Notes under the pieces: model-generated
Seen by the model: only the letters and a program-made list of their open reading frames with translations
Database searches by the model: none
What the model was told of the DNA's origin: nothing
Made by a program: the position numbers and the translations under genes
From: Streptomyces virginiae
Lineage (GTDB): Bacteria > Actinomycetota > Actinomycetes > Streptomycetales > Streptomycetaceae
Length of the DNA: 64,000 bases
Assembly: GCF_000720455.1 (NCBI RefSeq)
Contig: NZ_JOAK01000018.1
Coordinates: forward strand, 1-64,000
Reading direction: 5' to 3'
Part shown: positions 25,438-33,966 of the stretch, piece after piece
Position numbering within the stretch: the first letter of the stretch is position 1
Layout of the letters: each line of letters starts with the position of its first letter

Positions 25438-26828
25438 GCCGCCTCCTGCAGAGGGTGTTCGCGGTGGCGGCCGAGCGCGGCGAGTGCGGCCTGTGCCGCG
25501 CTCAGTCCGCTCCGGACGGCGCCCTCCATGGTCGCGGGCCAACCGGTGGCAGTCCACGCACCGGCCAGGTAGAGCCCCGGCGTGTCGGTCCGCGCCCCGG
25601 GGCGCAGCCGGCCGACGCCGGGCGTGGGCGCGAAGGTCGCCGTCCGCTCCCGGGTGACGAAGAAGTCCCGCACCTTGGCCCCGCGCGCGGCGGGCAACAG
25701 CCGTTCCAGCTCGGGCAGGTACTTGGCGCGCAGCACCGAGACGGGCTCGTCGATGTCGTCCTGGGCGGCGGACTGGGACAGCGCCAGGTACTGGCCGCCG
25801 TCGGGGAGTCCGGAGGAGTCGGTGCGGTCGAAGACCCACTGCACCGGGGAGCCGAGTGCGGCGAAGAAGGGCTGCTTGAGCACCTTGCGGTCGTAGACGA
25901 CGTGGACGTTCAGGATCGGTGCGGTGCCGATGTCGAGGAGCTTGTCGGGGTCGGTGAGGGCGCCGGCGGGCAGCAGCCCGTGCGCCTCGCGCTGCGGTAC
26001 GGCGAGCACGACGGTGCCCGCTTCGAGGGACTCCTCCTCGGTGTCGACGCGCCAGGCCCCCTCGGGGGTGCGGGTCACGGCGGTGACCCGGGTGCGCAGC
26101 TCGGTCCGTACCCCGGCCGCGTCGAGCTGTTTGCGGGCGAGGGTGTCGTGCAGGTCGCCGAGCGGGACGCGGGCCCAGCCGATGTCGGCGGCGCCCTTCT
26201 CGGAGAGCAGGCCGGTCTTGAAGACCATGGCGGCCAGGCCCAGCGAGGAGTGCGCGGCGGTGGCGTTGAGGGTGGCGATGCCGACGAGGTCCCACAGGGC
26301 CTCGATGGTGCGCGGCGACTGGCCGTAGCGGCCGAGCCAGGTGGCGAAGTCCAGTCCGTCCAGCGCCGGGTCCGCCGGGTCGAGGCGGCGCAGCGCCAGG
26401 GCGGCGCGGCCCACGCCCGCGCGCTCGGCGAGGGACATGTGCGGGTAGCGGGTCAGTGCTCCGGCGAGGTGCAGGGGCACGGGCAGGCCGCCGCGGCGCA
26501 GCCGTCCCAGGCGCGGCCCGCCGGGGTGGGCGACGTCGAGGACGGGTACGTCGAGCCGGTCCTGGAGCGGGGCGAGGGCGGCGCCGTCGACCCGGTCGAG
26601 GAACCACCGGTAGGCCGTGCAGCACCTCAGGTAGACGTGCTGGCCGTTGTCGACGTTGAGGTCGCCGCGCTTGAAGGAGAAGGCGAGCCCGCCGAGCCGG
26701 GGGCGGCCTTCGAGCAGGGTGACGCGCAGTCCGGCGTCGGCGAGTTCGAGGGCGGTCGTGACCCCGGCGAGGCCGCCGCCCACGACGACGGCGTGCTGGT
26801 CGACGGCGTGCTGGTCGGTGCCCGTCAT
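25434..26828 (-). CDS. hpnE: Squalene-forming FAD oxidoreductase (HpnE)
   Basis: 464 residues from ATG 26828, overlapping the stop of the 60-residue ORF (ATGA). FAD Rossmann head VVVGGGLAGVTTALELADAG then EGRPRLGGLAFSF; C-terminal FAD motif GLYLAGAWTATGWPATMEGA. HpnE reduces hydroxysqualene to squalene, after HpnC and HpnD. The phytoene-desaturase-like fold fits. It is followed directly by the prenyl synthase. Confidence 0.93.
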   Translation of the reverse strand: MTGTDQHAVDQHAVVVGGGLAGVTTALELADAGLRVTLLEGRPRLGGLAFSFKRGDLNVDNGQHVYLRCCTAYRWFLDRVDGAALAPLQDRLDVPVLDVAHPGGPRLGRLRRGGLPVPLHLAGALTRYPHMSLAERAGVGRAALALRRLDPADPALDGLDFATWLGRYGQSPRTIEALWDLVGIATLNATAAHSSLGLAAMVFKTGLLSEKGAADIGWARVPLGDLHDTLARKQLDAAGVRTELRTRVTAVTRTPEGAWRVDTEEESLEAGTVVLAVPQREAHGLLPAGALTDPDKLLDIGTAPILNVHVVYDRKVLKQPFFAALGSPVQWVFDRTDSSGLPDGGQYLALSQSAAQDDIDEPVSVLRAKYLPELERLLPAARGAKVRDFFVTRERTATFAPTPGVGRLRPGARTDTPGLYLAGAWTATGWPATMEGAVRSGLSAAQAALAALGRHREHPLQEAA

Positions 26829-27007
26829 GCGCCCTCCCCCGTGGTGCGTTCGCCCTCCGGGCCGGCCGGCAGGCCCCGGTCCGCAGGAAGGGACGCGCCC
26901 GCCGTCGGCGTGGTTGCCCCGGCCGGCGCGCGGCCGGAACGGCACGCCGTGCCCGTACGCCGGGCGCCGCCGGCGCGCGGCGGGACCGCCTTCGTACGGA
27001 TCGTCAC
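26825..27007 (-). CDS. 60-residue ORF linking hpnD and hpnE
   Basis: GTG 27007 overlaps the hpnD stop by 4 bases (GTGA) and has GGAGG 5 bases upstream; TGA 26825 overlaps the hpnE ATG (ATGA). The product begins VTIRTKAVPPRAGGARRTGT and is basic and Pro/Gly/Ala/Thr-rich throughout (PTAGASLPADRGLPAGPEGE). No signal peptide, Cys pair or hydrophobic run. The exact double overlap and the ribosome site argue for translation; the composition argues against a folded domain. Function unknown; it may mainly couple hpnD to hpnE translation. Confidence 0.5.
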   Translation of the reverse strand: MTIRTKAVPPRAGGARRTGTACRSGRAPAGATTPTAGASLPADRGLPAGPEGERTTGEGA

Positions 27008-27984
27008 ATCCGCCTCCGGACGGCCTGGCGGGAGACGGTGCGGGCGTCGAGGCCGGACAGGCCGCGCACGGCGACGTACGCCTTCTCGTGCGGCGGCAGC
27101 GAGACGCGGCCGCGCAGGACCGCCTCAGGCTCCCGCTCGATGCGGTCGAGGAGGCGCCGGTAGATCCCGGCCATGGCGGCCACGCAGGCCCCGCTGCGCC
27201 GGTCGAGCATCGGCAGCAGCCGGTAGCCCTCGGCGAACAGGGAGCGGGCGCGCCGCACCTCGTGGTGGACCAGTCCGGCGAAGTCGGCTCCGGCGGAGAG
27301 CCGGCCGGCCCGGAAGCCTTCCGAGCAGCCGAACTTGGCGAGGTCCTCGGCGGGCAGGTAGGTGCGTCCGTTGGCGGCGTCCTCGCGGACGTCGCGGAGG
27401 ATGTTGGTGAGCTGCAGGGCGAGGCCGAGGGTGTCGGCGTACTCGGAGGCGCGCGCGGCGTCGGGCGCACCCGGGCCCGGTGCGTTCACCGTGCCGAAGA
27501 CGCCGAGGGAGAGACGTCCGATCGCTCCTGCCACGCAGCGGCAGTAGGTCTTGAGGTCGTCCCAGGTCTCGTAGGTCTCGCCGCGGACGTCCATCAGCAC
27601 GCCGTCGATGAGCTCGTCGAGGCCGCCGAGCGGGATGGGGAAGCGGCGGGCGGCGTGAGCCAGCGCGACGGCGACCGGGTCGGTGTCGTCCTCGTCGACC
27701 TCTCCTGCCCGGATCCGTCCGAGGACGGCGCGGGTCTCCTCCAGGCGGGCGAACTTCGCCTCGGTGGGCAGCGTGCCGTCGCCGATGTCGTCGACCCGCC
27801 GGGAGAAGGCGTAGAGCGCGGACATCGCGTGGCGCTTGTCGGTGGGCAGCAGCCGGATTCCGTACGCGAAATTGCGCGCCTGTGAACCGGTGACGGCCTC
27901 GCAGTAGCTGTAGGCCGCCGAGACCGGTGCGGACATCGCAGTCTGTGCGGACGCGTGTGTGGGGCCCTCCACGGTCGGGCTCAC
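27004..27984 (-). CDS. hpnD: Presqualene diphosphate synthase (HpnD)
   Basis: 326 residues; GTG 27984 overlaps the hpnC stop (GTGA). Squalene/phytoene synthase family with both Asp motifs: SRRVDDIGDG near 62-71 and NILRDVREDAANG near 190; YLPAEDLAKFG follows. Condenses two farnesyl diphosphates to presqualene diphosphate. C-terminal RQAVRRRM ends in the overlap with the small ORF. A Met 16 codons in (MSAPVSAAYSYCEA) is an alternative start. Confidence 0.93.
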   Translation of the reverse strand: MSPTVEGPTHASAQTAMSAPVSAAYSYCEAVTGSQARNFAYGIRLLPTDKRHAMSALYAFSRRVDDIGDGTLPTEAKFARLEETRAVLGRIRAGEVDEDDTDPVAVALAHAARRFPIPLGGLDELIDGVLMDVRGETYETWDDLKTYCRCVAGAIGRLSLGVFGTVNAPGPGAPDAARASEYADTLGLALQLTNILRDVREDAANGRTYLPAEDLAKFGCSEGFRAGRLSAGADFAGLVHHEVRRARSLFAEGYRLLPMLDRRSGACVAAMAGIYRRLLDRIEREPEAVLRGRVSLPPHEKAYVAVRGLSGLDARTVSRQAVRRRM

Positions 27985-28910
27985 CTCTTTCTCGGCGCTG
28001 TGCGCAGGACGGCGGCAACCTCGCGGAGCAGGCCGCTCTTGGTCGGTTTGGGCGGGCCGGGCAGTACGTCGAAGCCGGCGGCGGTGACGGCCCGCAGGGC
28101 TGCGCGCCCCCCTCCCACGAAGCCCGCGAGGAGCAGCCGGAGCCTGCCGTGCACGCTGCCCACGAGCGGGACGCCTTCGTCCAGCAGTGCGGCGGCGCGC
28201 TCGGCTTCGAACGCGACCAGGGCGCGTACGGAGGCGCCGGCGGACGGGGCCGCGAGGTCGGCCTCGGACACGTGGAAGCGCCGCATGTCCTCGGCGGGCA
28301 GGTAGATGCGGTCGCGGCCCAGGTCCTCGGCCACGTCCTGGACGTGCTCGACGATCTGGAGAGCGGTGCAGACGGCGTCGGAGAGCCGGATGCGTTCGGG
28401 TGTGCCGGTGCCGGTGAGGGACAGCACGAGGCGGCCGACCGGGTTGGCGGACAGCTCGCAGTACGCGACGAGGTCCCCGTAGGTCTCGTAGCGCGTGACC
28501 CGCTGGTCCTGGCGGTTGGCCTCGATCAGCCCGAGGAAGGGTTCGGGGGTCAGGCCGTGGGCGCGCACCACGGGCTGCAGGGCGAGCAGCAGGGGGTGGC
28601 GCGGGGGGCCGTCCGCGGAGCCGAACACGCGCAGCAGGTCGGCCTCGAAGGCGTCGAGCATGGTGAGCGGGTCGTCCACCGCGGCCGGGTCGAGGCCGAG
28701 GAGCACGGCGTCGCGTCCGCCGGGGGTGAGGTCGCCGTCGCCGATGTCGTCGACGAGGCGGGCGTAGCCGTAGACGGCCGTCAGTCCGTCGCGCCAGGCG
28801 CGGGGCAGGAAGGCGGGGGCGACGGGGAAGTTCTCCGCCGCCGCCTTGTCGAGGGTGGCGCTGACGTGGGCCGTGTCGGACAGGGGTCGGGTGCCGTGCC
28901 CCGGGTTCAC
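27981..28910 (-). CDS. hpnC: Hydroxysqualene synthase (HpnC)
   Basis: 309 residues from GTG 28910. Same fold as HpnD but distinct: FPVAPAFLPRAWRDGLTAVY then RLVDDIGDGDL, and EHVQDVAEDLGRDRIYLP. Converts presqualene diphosphate to hydroxysqualene for HpnE. First gene of the operon; no in-frame upstream start was found. The ribosome site is weak (GGCGGGCG). The C-terminus is basic (RTAPRKR). Confidence 0.9.
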   Translation of the reverse strand: MNPGHGTRPLSDTAHVSATLDKAAAENFPVAPAFLPRAWRDGLTAVYGYARLVDDIGDGDLTPGGRDAVLLGLDPAAVDDPLTMLDAFEADLLRVFGSADGPPRHPLLLALQPVVRAHGLTPEPFLGLIEANRQDQRVTRYETYGDLVAYCELSANPVGRLVLSLTGTGTPERIRLSDAVCTALQIVEHVQDVAEDLGRDRIYLPAEDMRRFHVSEADLAAPSAGASVRALVAFEAERAAALLDEGVPLVGSVHGRLRLLLAGFVGGGRAALRAVTAAGFDVLPGPPKPTKSGLLREVAAVLRTAPRKR

Positions 28911-29219
28911 CGCCCGCCGCCCGGGGCGGGGACGGCCGCCGTCCCTGGGGGCCGGAGAATTCCCGTAGCCATTGCCGTCACATCTCCCGTTCTACACTGC
29001 CGACCCATTACATCCTATTTCGGACACGCCGCCGGGGTTTTACCGGGGCCGCCCCAGGGCCGTTCACCTGCGGGGAATCGTCCCCTCTTGCCGCGATTCA
29101 GGACCGCATCAGCTTACGCTGTAGAACGTCGCGGAGGCCGCTCGGGTATTCGCTGCGCCACCGAATGTCGTCGCGCAATACGAGAACGCGCATGCGACGT
29201 AATGCGAGAGCACGCTTAA
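28911..29219. other. Upstream region of hopanoid operon
   Basis: No gene. It contains an AT-richer patch near 28995-29035 (ACATCCTATTTCGG) that is the most likely place for the hpnC promoter, and a stretch near 29100-29200 with no recognisable feature. No sigma-factor hexamers can be assigned with confidence. Confidence 0.4.
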
Positions 29220-29377
29220 GGCCGTGTCTTTTGGCTCAGGGCGGATCGGGCCGGGGCGTCCGGTGCCGTGCACCGCGAGGCCGAGGAGGGAGCCGACGTG
29301 GTGTGTCGGCGACCGACGAGAACGTCGCGAGGCGGTGCCGGACGCCCCGGCCCCGGCGTGATCCGAAAGACACGGCC
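29220..29377. repeat. MITE-like imperfect palindrome
   Basis: 158 bases bounded by 15-bp inverted ends GGCCGTGTCTTTTGG and CCGAAAGACACGGCC (14 of 15 matching). Inside, the arms continue as GGATC...CCGGGGCGTCCGG against CCGGACGCCCCGG...GGATCC-type sequence, leaving a ~65-base loop with its own small hairpin (CCGAC/GTCGG). No transposase is present. The right end abuts the ABC-transporter terminator. Such non-autonomous repeats with GGCCGTGTCTTT ends occur in Streptomyces genomes as I recall them; copy number was not checked. No target duplication is evident. Confidence 0.6.
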
Positions 29378-29415
29378 CGAAGGCCCCCGCCGCGCTGCGC
29401 GGCGGGGGCCTTCGG
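29377..29415. terminator. Long hairpin terminator of the glycopolymer operon
   Basis: 18-bp perfect stem CCGAAGGCCCCCGCCGCG/CGCGGCGGGGGCCTTCGG with loop CTG, 44 bases after the ABC ATPase stop. Its outer base is shared with the neighbouring palindrome end. Confidence 0.85.
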
Positions 29416-29458
29416 TGAAGCGGAGAGGCGCCCCGCAGGGCGCCGCGCGACCCGGAGG

Positions 29459-30241
29459 TCAGCCGTTGGTGGCCTTCTCGTAGGCCGAGACGACTTCCTC
29501 CGTGGGCCCGTCCATCAGGAGCTCGCCCTTCTCCAACCACAGCACCCGGTCGCAGGTGTCCCTGATCGACTTGTTGTTGTGGCTGACCAGGAAGACCGTG
29601 CCGGCCTTCTCCCGGAGTTCCTTGATGCGGTTCTCCGAACGCACCTGGAAGGAGCGGTCACCGGTGGCCAGCGCCTCGTCGATCATCAGGACGTCGTGGT
29701 CCTTGGCCGCCGCGATGGAGAAGCGCAGTCGCGCCGCCATGCCGGAGGAGTAGGTGCGCATCGGCAGGGAGACGAAATCGCCCTTCTCGTTGATGCCCGA
29801 GAAGTCGACGATGCTCTGGTACCGCTGCTTGATCTGCTCGCGGCTCATGCCCATGGCGAGACCGCCGAGGACGATGTTGCGCTCACCGGTGAGGTCGTTC
29901 ATCAGCGCGGCGTTCACGCCCAGCAGGGAGGGCTGGCCGTCGGTGTAGACCCTGCCCTCCTCGCAGGGCAGCAGGCCGGCGATGGCGCGCAGCAGGGTGG
30001 ACTTGCCGGAGCCGTTGGAGCCGATGAGGCCGATGGCCTCGCCGCGGTAGGCGGTGAAGGAGACGCCGCGCACGGCGTGGACCCGGCGGACGCCCGGCGC
30101 GTCGCCCTTCTTCCGGCGCACTATCTTGCTGAGCGCGGCGGTGGCCGCGCCCCTGCCGCTGCTGCCGGTGTTGACGCGGTAGACGATGTGGACGCCGTCC
30201 GCGATCACGGTGGGGACGCGCCCCTGGGTGTTGTCAGCCAC
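29459..30241 (-). CDS. ABC transporter ATPase, TagH/Wzt type
   Basis: 260 residues from GTG 30241, overlapping the permease stop by 8 bases. Walker A IGSNGSGKSTLL, signature YSSGMAARLRFSIAA (typical of teichoic-acid and O-antigen exporters), Walker B VLMIDEALATGD. No extended C-terminal sugar-binding domain. With the permease it should export a lipid-linked glycan or teichoic-acid-like polymer across the membrane. Last gene of the seven-gene operon. Confidence 0.92.
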   Translation of the reverse strand: MADNTQGRVPTVIADGVHIVYRVNTGSSGRGAATAALSKIVRRKKGDAPGVRRVHAVRGVSFTAYRGEAIGLIGSNGSGKSTLLRAIAGLLPCEEGRVYTDGQPSLLGVNAALMNDLTGERNIVLGGLAMGMSREQIKQRYQSIVDFSGINEKGDFVSLPMRTYSSGMAARLRFSIAAAKDHDVLMIDEALATGDRSFQVRSENRIKELREKAGTVFLVSHNNKSIRDTCDRVLWLEKGELLMDGPTEEVVSAYEKATNG

Positions 30242-31163
30242 GGCCGTAACGCTCCTCAGACTTCCAGAAGTACACGAAGCCGCCGAGACCGATCACCACG
30301 GCCCAGCCCACGGCGAAGAGCCACACGTGCGGGGGCAGGTTGCTCGAACCGTAGTCGTCGATCAGCGCGAACCGGATGAGGTCCATGTAGATCGCGACCG
30401 GGTTCCACAGCAGCACGTCGCTGATCCACTGCGGGTGGTCCTTGAGGTAGATCCCGATCGGGAACATGACGCCGGAGGCGTACATCCACGTACGCATCAC
30501 GAACGGCATCAGCTGCGCCAGGTCGGGGGTCTTCGATCCCATCCGCGCGAAGATCATGGCGAGGCCGGTGTTGAAGACGAACTGCAGCGCCAGCGTCGGG
30601 ATGACCAGCAGCCAGGAGAGCTGCGGGTAGTTCCCGAAGGAGACGGCGATCACGAAGACGACGATCATCGAGTACAACAGCTGCTGGAGCTGCTGCAGCG
30701 AGAAGGACACCGGCAGGGAGGCGCGGGGGAAGTGCAGCGCCCGCACCAGCCCGAGGTTGCCCGAGATCGCCCGGACGCCCGCCATCACCGAGCTCTGCGT
30801 GAAGGTGAAGACGAAGATGCCCATCACGAGGAACGGGACGTAGACGTCCTTCGGCATCTCCCGGCCCGCGCCGAGGATCAGGCCGAAGATCAGCCAGTAG
30901 ACGAGCGCGTTCAGCAGCGGGGTCGCCACCTGCCAGACCTGGCCGAGCTTCGCCTGGCTGTACTGCGCGACCAGCTTGGCCCGGGAGAAGGCCATGATGA
31001 AGTGGCGCCTGCCCCAGAGCTGCCGCACGTACTCGCCCAGGCCGGGCCGGGCGCCGCTGACCGAGAGGCCGTACTTCCTGGCGAGCTCCGCGGCGCTGAG
31101 GCCCGCGTCTGCGGACGGCGGCCTGCTCGTGGCGAGGGCGCCGTCGTGGGTTGTGTCACTCAC
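30234..31163 (-). CDS. ABC transporter permease, TagG/Wzm type
   Basis: 309 residues from GTG 31163. ABC-2-type membrane protein with six hydrophobic segments between about 75 and 290 (e.g. VFTFTQSSVMAGVRAI, LLYSMIVVFVIAVSFG, WLFAVGWAVVIGLGGFVYF). The cytosolic head contains YGLSVSGARPGLGEYVRQLW, usual for polysaccharide-export permeases. It starts 94 bases after the GT2 stop, the largest gap inside the operon, so a secondary promoter is possible there. Confidence 0.9.
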   Translation of the reverse strand: MSDTTHDGALATSRPPSADAGLSAAELARKYGLSVSGARPGLGEYVRQLWGRRHFIMAFSRAKLVAQYSQAKLGQVWQVATPLLNALVYWLIFGLILGAGREMPKDVYVPFLVMGIFVFTFTQSSVMAGVRAISGNLGLVRALHFPRASLPVSFSLQQLQQLLYSMIVVFVIAVSFGNYPQLSWLLVIPTLALQFVFNTGLAMIFARMGSKTPDLAQLMPFVMRTWMYASGVMFPIGIYLKDHPQWISDVLLWNPVAIYMDLIRFALIDDYGSSNLPPHVWLFAVGWAVVIGLGGFVYFWKSEERYGRG

Positions 31164-31257
31164 AAGTTGAAACTTTCGTCTTCAAGATGCGGCCAGGTGG
31201 GCATCAGGCTGGTGGCTCGAGACCCGTGATCGCGCCATGTTCCCAGACGCGGGCCGG

Positions 31258-32151
31258 TCAGATGACAGGAGGTCGGCCCAGGCGGGTCAACCGCCAGACC
31301 GTACGCCATCTCATCGGGCGGCGGGGTCCGCAGGCAGTGGTCCATCCCTCACGGAATCCGCCGAACCACGCCTTGAGCGCGGGTCCCGAGGGCTTGCGTA
31401 CGAGCGTCAGCAGGAGCCAGACGCCCAGGTAGACCGGGACCAGCGGGGCGGGCAGGTTGCGGCGGGCGAGCCACACCCGGTTACGGGCAACCATACGGTG
31501 GTAGACCGCGTGCCGGGAGGGGGCAGTCGTCGGGTGGAGCAGCACCATGTCCGCCCGGTAGTCGATCAGCCACCCCGCGTCGAGCGCGCGCCAGGCCAGA
31601 TCGGTCTCCTCGTGAGCGTAGAAGAACTCTCCCGGCAGGGCTCCGACCTGCTCGAACACCGTCGTGCGGACGGCGTTGGCGCCGCCCAGGAAGGTGGTCA
31701 CGCGCGAGGACCGCATCGGGTCCGAGGCCCGCAGCCGCGGCACGTGACGGCGCTGCGTCTGCCCGGTGTCCGGATCGGCGATCCGGAAGCTGATGATCCC
31801 GAGCGCGGGGTCCTCGGCGAAGGCCTGGCGGCACAGCTCGGCGGTGTCGGTGCGCTCCAGCAGACCGTCGTCGTCGAGGAAGAGCAGCACGTCCACGTCG
31901 CGGCCGCCGGGGCCGAAGGCCTCGATGCCGACGTTGCGGCCGCCCGGGATGCCGAGGTTCTCGGGCAGGTCGACGGAGCGGACGCCCGCCGGCAGGTCCG
32001 CCACCTCGGCGACCTTCACGCCCTGGCCCACGACGACGACCTCGATCGGGTCGCCGTCCTGGCGGGCCACCGAGTCGAGGAGCGCCTTGAGCTCCTCGGG
32101 CCGGTTGCCCATGGTGATGATCACGGCGCCCAGCCGCATCGGCGCGGTCAC
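31258..32151 (-). CDS. GT2 family glycosyltransferase
   Basis: 297 residues from GTG 32151, overlapping the upstream stop (GTGA). GT-A fold: LGAVIITMGNRPEELKALLD, NLGIPGGRNVGIEAFG, then the DxD-like LLFLDDDGLL. The acceptor-side FYAHEETDLAWRALDAGW is characteristic of rhamnosyl/galactofuranosyl-type transferases. A hydrophobic stretch near the C-terminus (VPVYLGVWLLLTLV) may contact the membrane. Probably adds a sugar to the exported polymer or its lipid carrier. Confidence 0.9.
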   Translation of the reverse strand: MTAPMRLGAVIITMGNRPEELKALLDSVARQDGDPIEVVVVGQGVKVAEVADLPAGVRSVDLPENLGIPGGRNVGIEAFGPGGRDVDVLLFLDDDGLLERTDTAELCRQAFAEDPALGIISFRIADPDTGQTQRRHVPRLRASDPMRSSRVTTFLGGANAVRTTVFEQVGALPGEFFYAHEETDLAWRALDAGWLIDYRADMVLLHPTTAPSRHAVYHRMVARNRVWLARRNLPAPLVPVYLGVWLLLTLVRKPSGPALKAWFGGFREGWTTACGPRRPMRWRTVWRLTRLGRPPVI

Positions 32152-32927
32152 TTGAGCCTGCTGGACGCGAGGATCGACACCAGGTGCAGCACGGTCTGCA
32201 GCATCGCGATGCCCGCGAGGACCGCGACGCCGACCCGGGACCAGTACAGGTCGCCGCGCATCTGGTCGAGGACGGCCAGCACCAGGATGAGGAGCGAGGC
32301 CTCGATGCCGAGGATCAGGCGGTGGAACTTGAGCGCGGCGGCGGCGCGGCGCGCGAGGGCCATGCCCTTGGCTCGCGGCTCGGCCGCGGCGTCCTTGACC
32401 ACGGGCTTGCCGGCCTGGTGACGGGCGACGCCGACCAGGTCGGTCTCCGCCTTGATCAGGATGGCGCCGAGCCCCGCGAGGGTGCCCAGGAAGGCCCACA
32501 GCCAGTCGGCACCGCCGGTGCCCCACAGGTCGGCGGCGCGCAGGCCGAAGCCGACCAGGACCGCCGCGTCGCACAGGTAGGCGCCGACCCGGTCCAGGTA
32601 GACCCCGGAGAGCGAGTACTGCTTCTTCCAGCGGGCGACCTCGCCGTCGACGCAGTCGAGCAGCAGGTACATCTGGACCGCGATCACGCCGAGGACGGCG
32701 CCCCAGATGCCCGGCACCAGCAGGGCCGGGAGGGCGAGGACGCCCGCGAGGGTCATCAGGTAGGTCAGCTGGTTGGGCGTGACCTTGGTGGTGACCAGGA
32801 AGCGGGTGATGCGCAGGGAGATCTCGCGCATGTAGAGGCGCCCGCCCCAGTGCTCGCCGCTGACCCGGTCCTTCACGCCCGCGGGGTGAACGACGGGCCT
32901 CAGTTCAGCTACGGATGGTCTTGGCAT
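32148..32927 (-). CDS. CDP-alcohol phosphatidyltransferase family protein
   Basis: 259 residues from ATG 32927, beginning 23 bases inside the end of the preceding gene. The CDP-OH-P catalytic motif is DCVDGEVARWKKQYSLSGVYLDRVG (DGxxAR...GxxxDxxxD), with several membrane helices after it (LIWAF-type LWAFLGTLAGLGAIL, LLILVLAVLDQM). Transfers a phospho-alcohol from a CDP-alcohol to an acceptor. The partner CDP-alcohol is probably made by the nucleotidyltransferase and dehydrogenase genes next to it. Confidence 0.9.
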   Translation of the reverse strand: MPRPSVAELRPVVHPAGVKDRVSGEHWGGRLYMREISLRITRFLVTTKVTPNQLTYLMTLAGVLALPALLVPGIWGAVLGVIAVQMYLLLDCVDGEVARWKKQYSLSGVYLDRVGAYLCDAAVLVGFGLRAADLWGTGGADWLWAFLGTLAGLGAILIKAETDLVGVARHQAGKPVVKDAAAEPRAKGMALARRAAAALKFHRLILGIEASLLILVLAVLDQMRGDLYWSRVGVAVLAGIAMLQTVLHLVSILASSRLK

Positions 32928-33966
32928 AGTCGGCGTAAGCGTCCCTGATCTCGGCGGCGGACAGGTTGAGGTGCTCCAGGATGGTGAAGCGTCCCGGGCG
33001 GGTCTGGGGGGCGTACTCGACGGCCGCGACGAACTCGTCGATGCTGAAGCCGATCTCCTCGGGCGCCACCGGCAGGCCGTGCCTGCGCAGCACCTCGACG
33101 AAGTGGCCGGCGGTGTCCGCGGCTCCGCGCAGGTGCATCGCGAAGGCCGCCCCGATGCCGACCTGCTCGCCGTGGAGCGCGGAGCGGCCCGGGTAGAGCA
33201 GATCGAAGGCGTGGCTGATCTCGTGGCAGGCGCCGGACGACGGGCGGGAGTCCCCGCTGATCGACATGGCGATGCCGGAGAGCACGAGCGCCTCGGAGAG
33301 CACGGTGAGGAACTCGTCGTCGCCGCAGCCGCCGGGGTGGCGCAGCACGGACTCGCCCGCGGTACGGGCCATGGCGGCGGCCAGGCCGTCCACGGGCTCG
33401 CCGGTGGTCTTGTGCGAGAGCTCCCAGTCGGCGATGGCCGAGATGTTGGAGATCGCGTCACCGATGCCGGCGCGGATGAACCGCACCGGGGCTTCCTTGA
33501 TCACGTCGAGGTCGATCACCATGGCGATCGGGGTGGGGACGCCGTAGGAGCCGCGGCCGTTGTCGTTGTCCAGGATGGACACCGGCGAGCAGATGCCGTC
33601 GTGCGAGAGGTTGGTGGCGACGGCCACCATGGGCAGCCCGACCCGCGCCGCGGCGTACTTGGCCACGTCGATGATCTTGCCGCCGCCCAGGCCCACGACG
33701 GCGTCGTAGCGGCGGCCCTTTATGTCGTCGGCCAGCTTGACCGCGGAGTCGATGGTGCCGTCGACGACGGCGTACCAGTCGGCGTGCGGGAGCACGGGCT
33801 CCAGCTTGGCGCGCAGCGCCACGCCGGAGCCCCCGCTGATCGCGATGGCCAGCTTGCCGGAGGCGGAGATCCGCTGGTCGGCCAGGAGGCCGGCCAGGTC
33901 GTCCATCGCCCCGCGACTGATGTCGACGACGACGGGCGAGGGGATCAGCCTCGTCAGTACTGGCAT
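32905..33966 (-). CDS. Glycerol-1-phosphate dehydrogenase-like iron-containing alcohol dehydrogenase
   Basis: 353 residues from ATG 33966, starting 13 bases inside the end of the nucleotidyltransferase gene. NAD(P) part: VVGLGGGKIIDVAKYAA, then the EgsA-type ATNLSHDGICSPVSI. Metal ligands are likely Asp in GIGDAISN and His in SGACHEISHAF and SALHGEQVG. The family includes archaeal and bacterial sn-glycerol-1-phosphate dehydrogenases (EgsA/AraM). Here it would give glycerol-1-phosphate or a related alditol phosphate to the polymer pathway; substrate not proven. Confidence 0.88.
   Translation of the reverse strand: MPVLTRLIPSPVVVDISRGAMDDLAGLLADQRISASGKLAIAISGGSGVALRAKLEPVLPHADWYAVVDGTIDSAVKLADDIKGRRYDAVVGLGGGKIIDVAKYAAARVGLPMVAVATNLSHDGICSPVSILDNDNGRGSYGVPTPIAMVIDLDVIKEAPVRFIRAGIGDAISNISAIADWELSHKTTGEPVDGLAAAMARTAGESVLRHPGGCGDDEFLTVLSEALVLSGIAMSISGDSRPSSGACHEISHAFDLLYPGRSALHGEQVGIGAAFAMHLRGAADTAGHFVEVLRRHGLPVAPEEIGFSIDEFVAAVEYAPQTRPGRFTILEHLNLSAAEIRDAYADYAKTIRS

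Noticed and set aside
29109..29540. 143-codon leftward ORF across the palindrome and terminator
   Set aside because: It reads through a terminator stem and a MITE-like repeat and overlaps the real ABC ATPase gene; no coding character.
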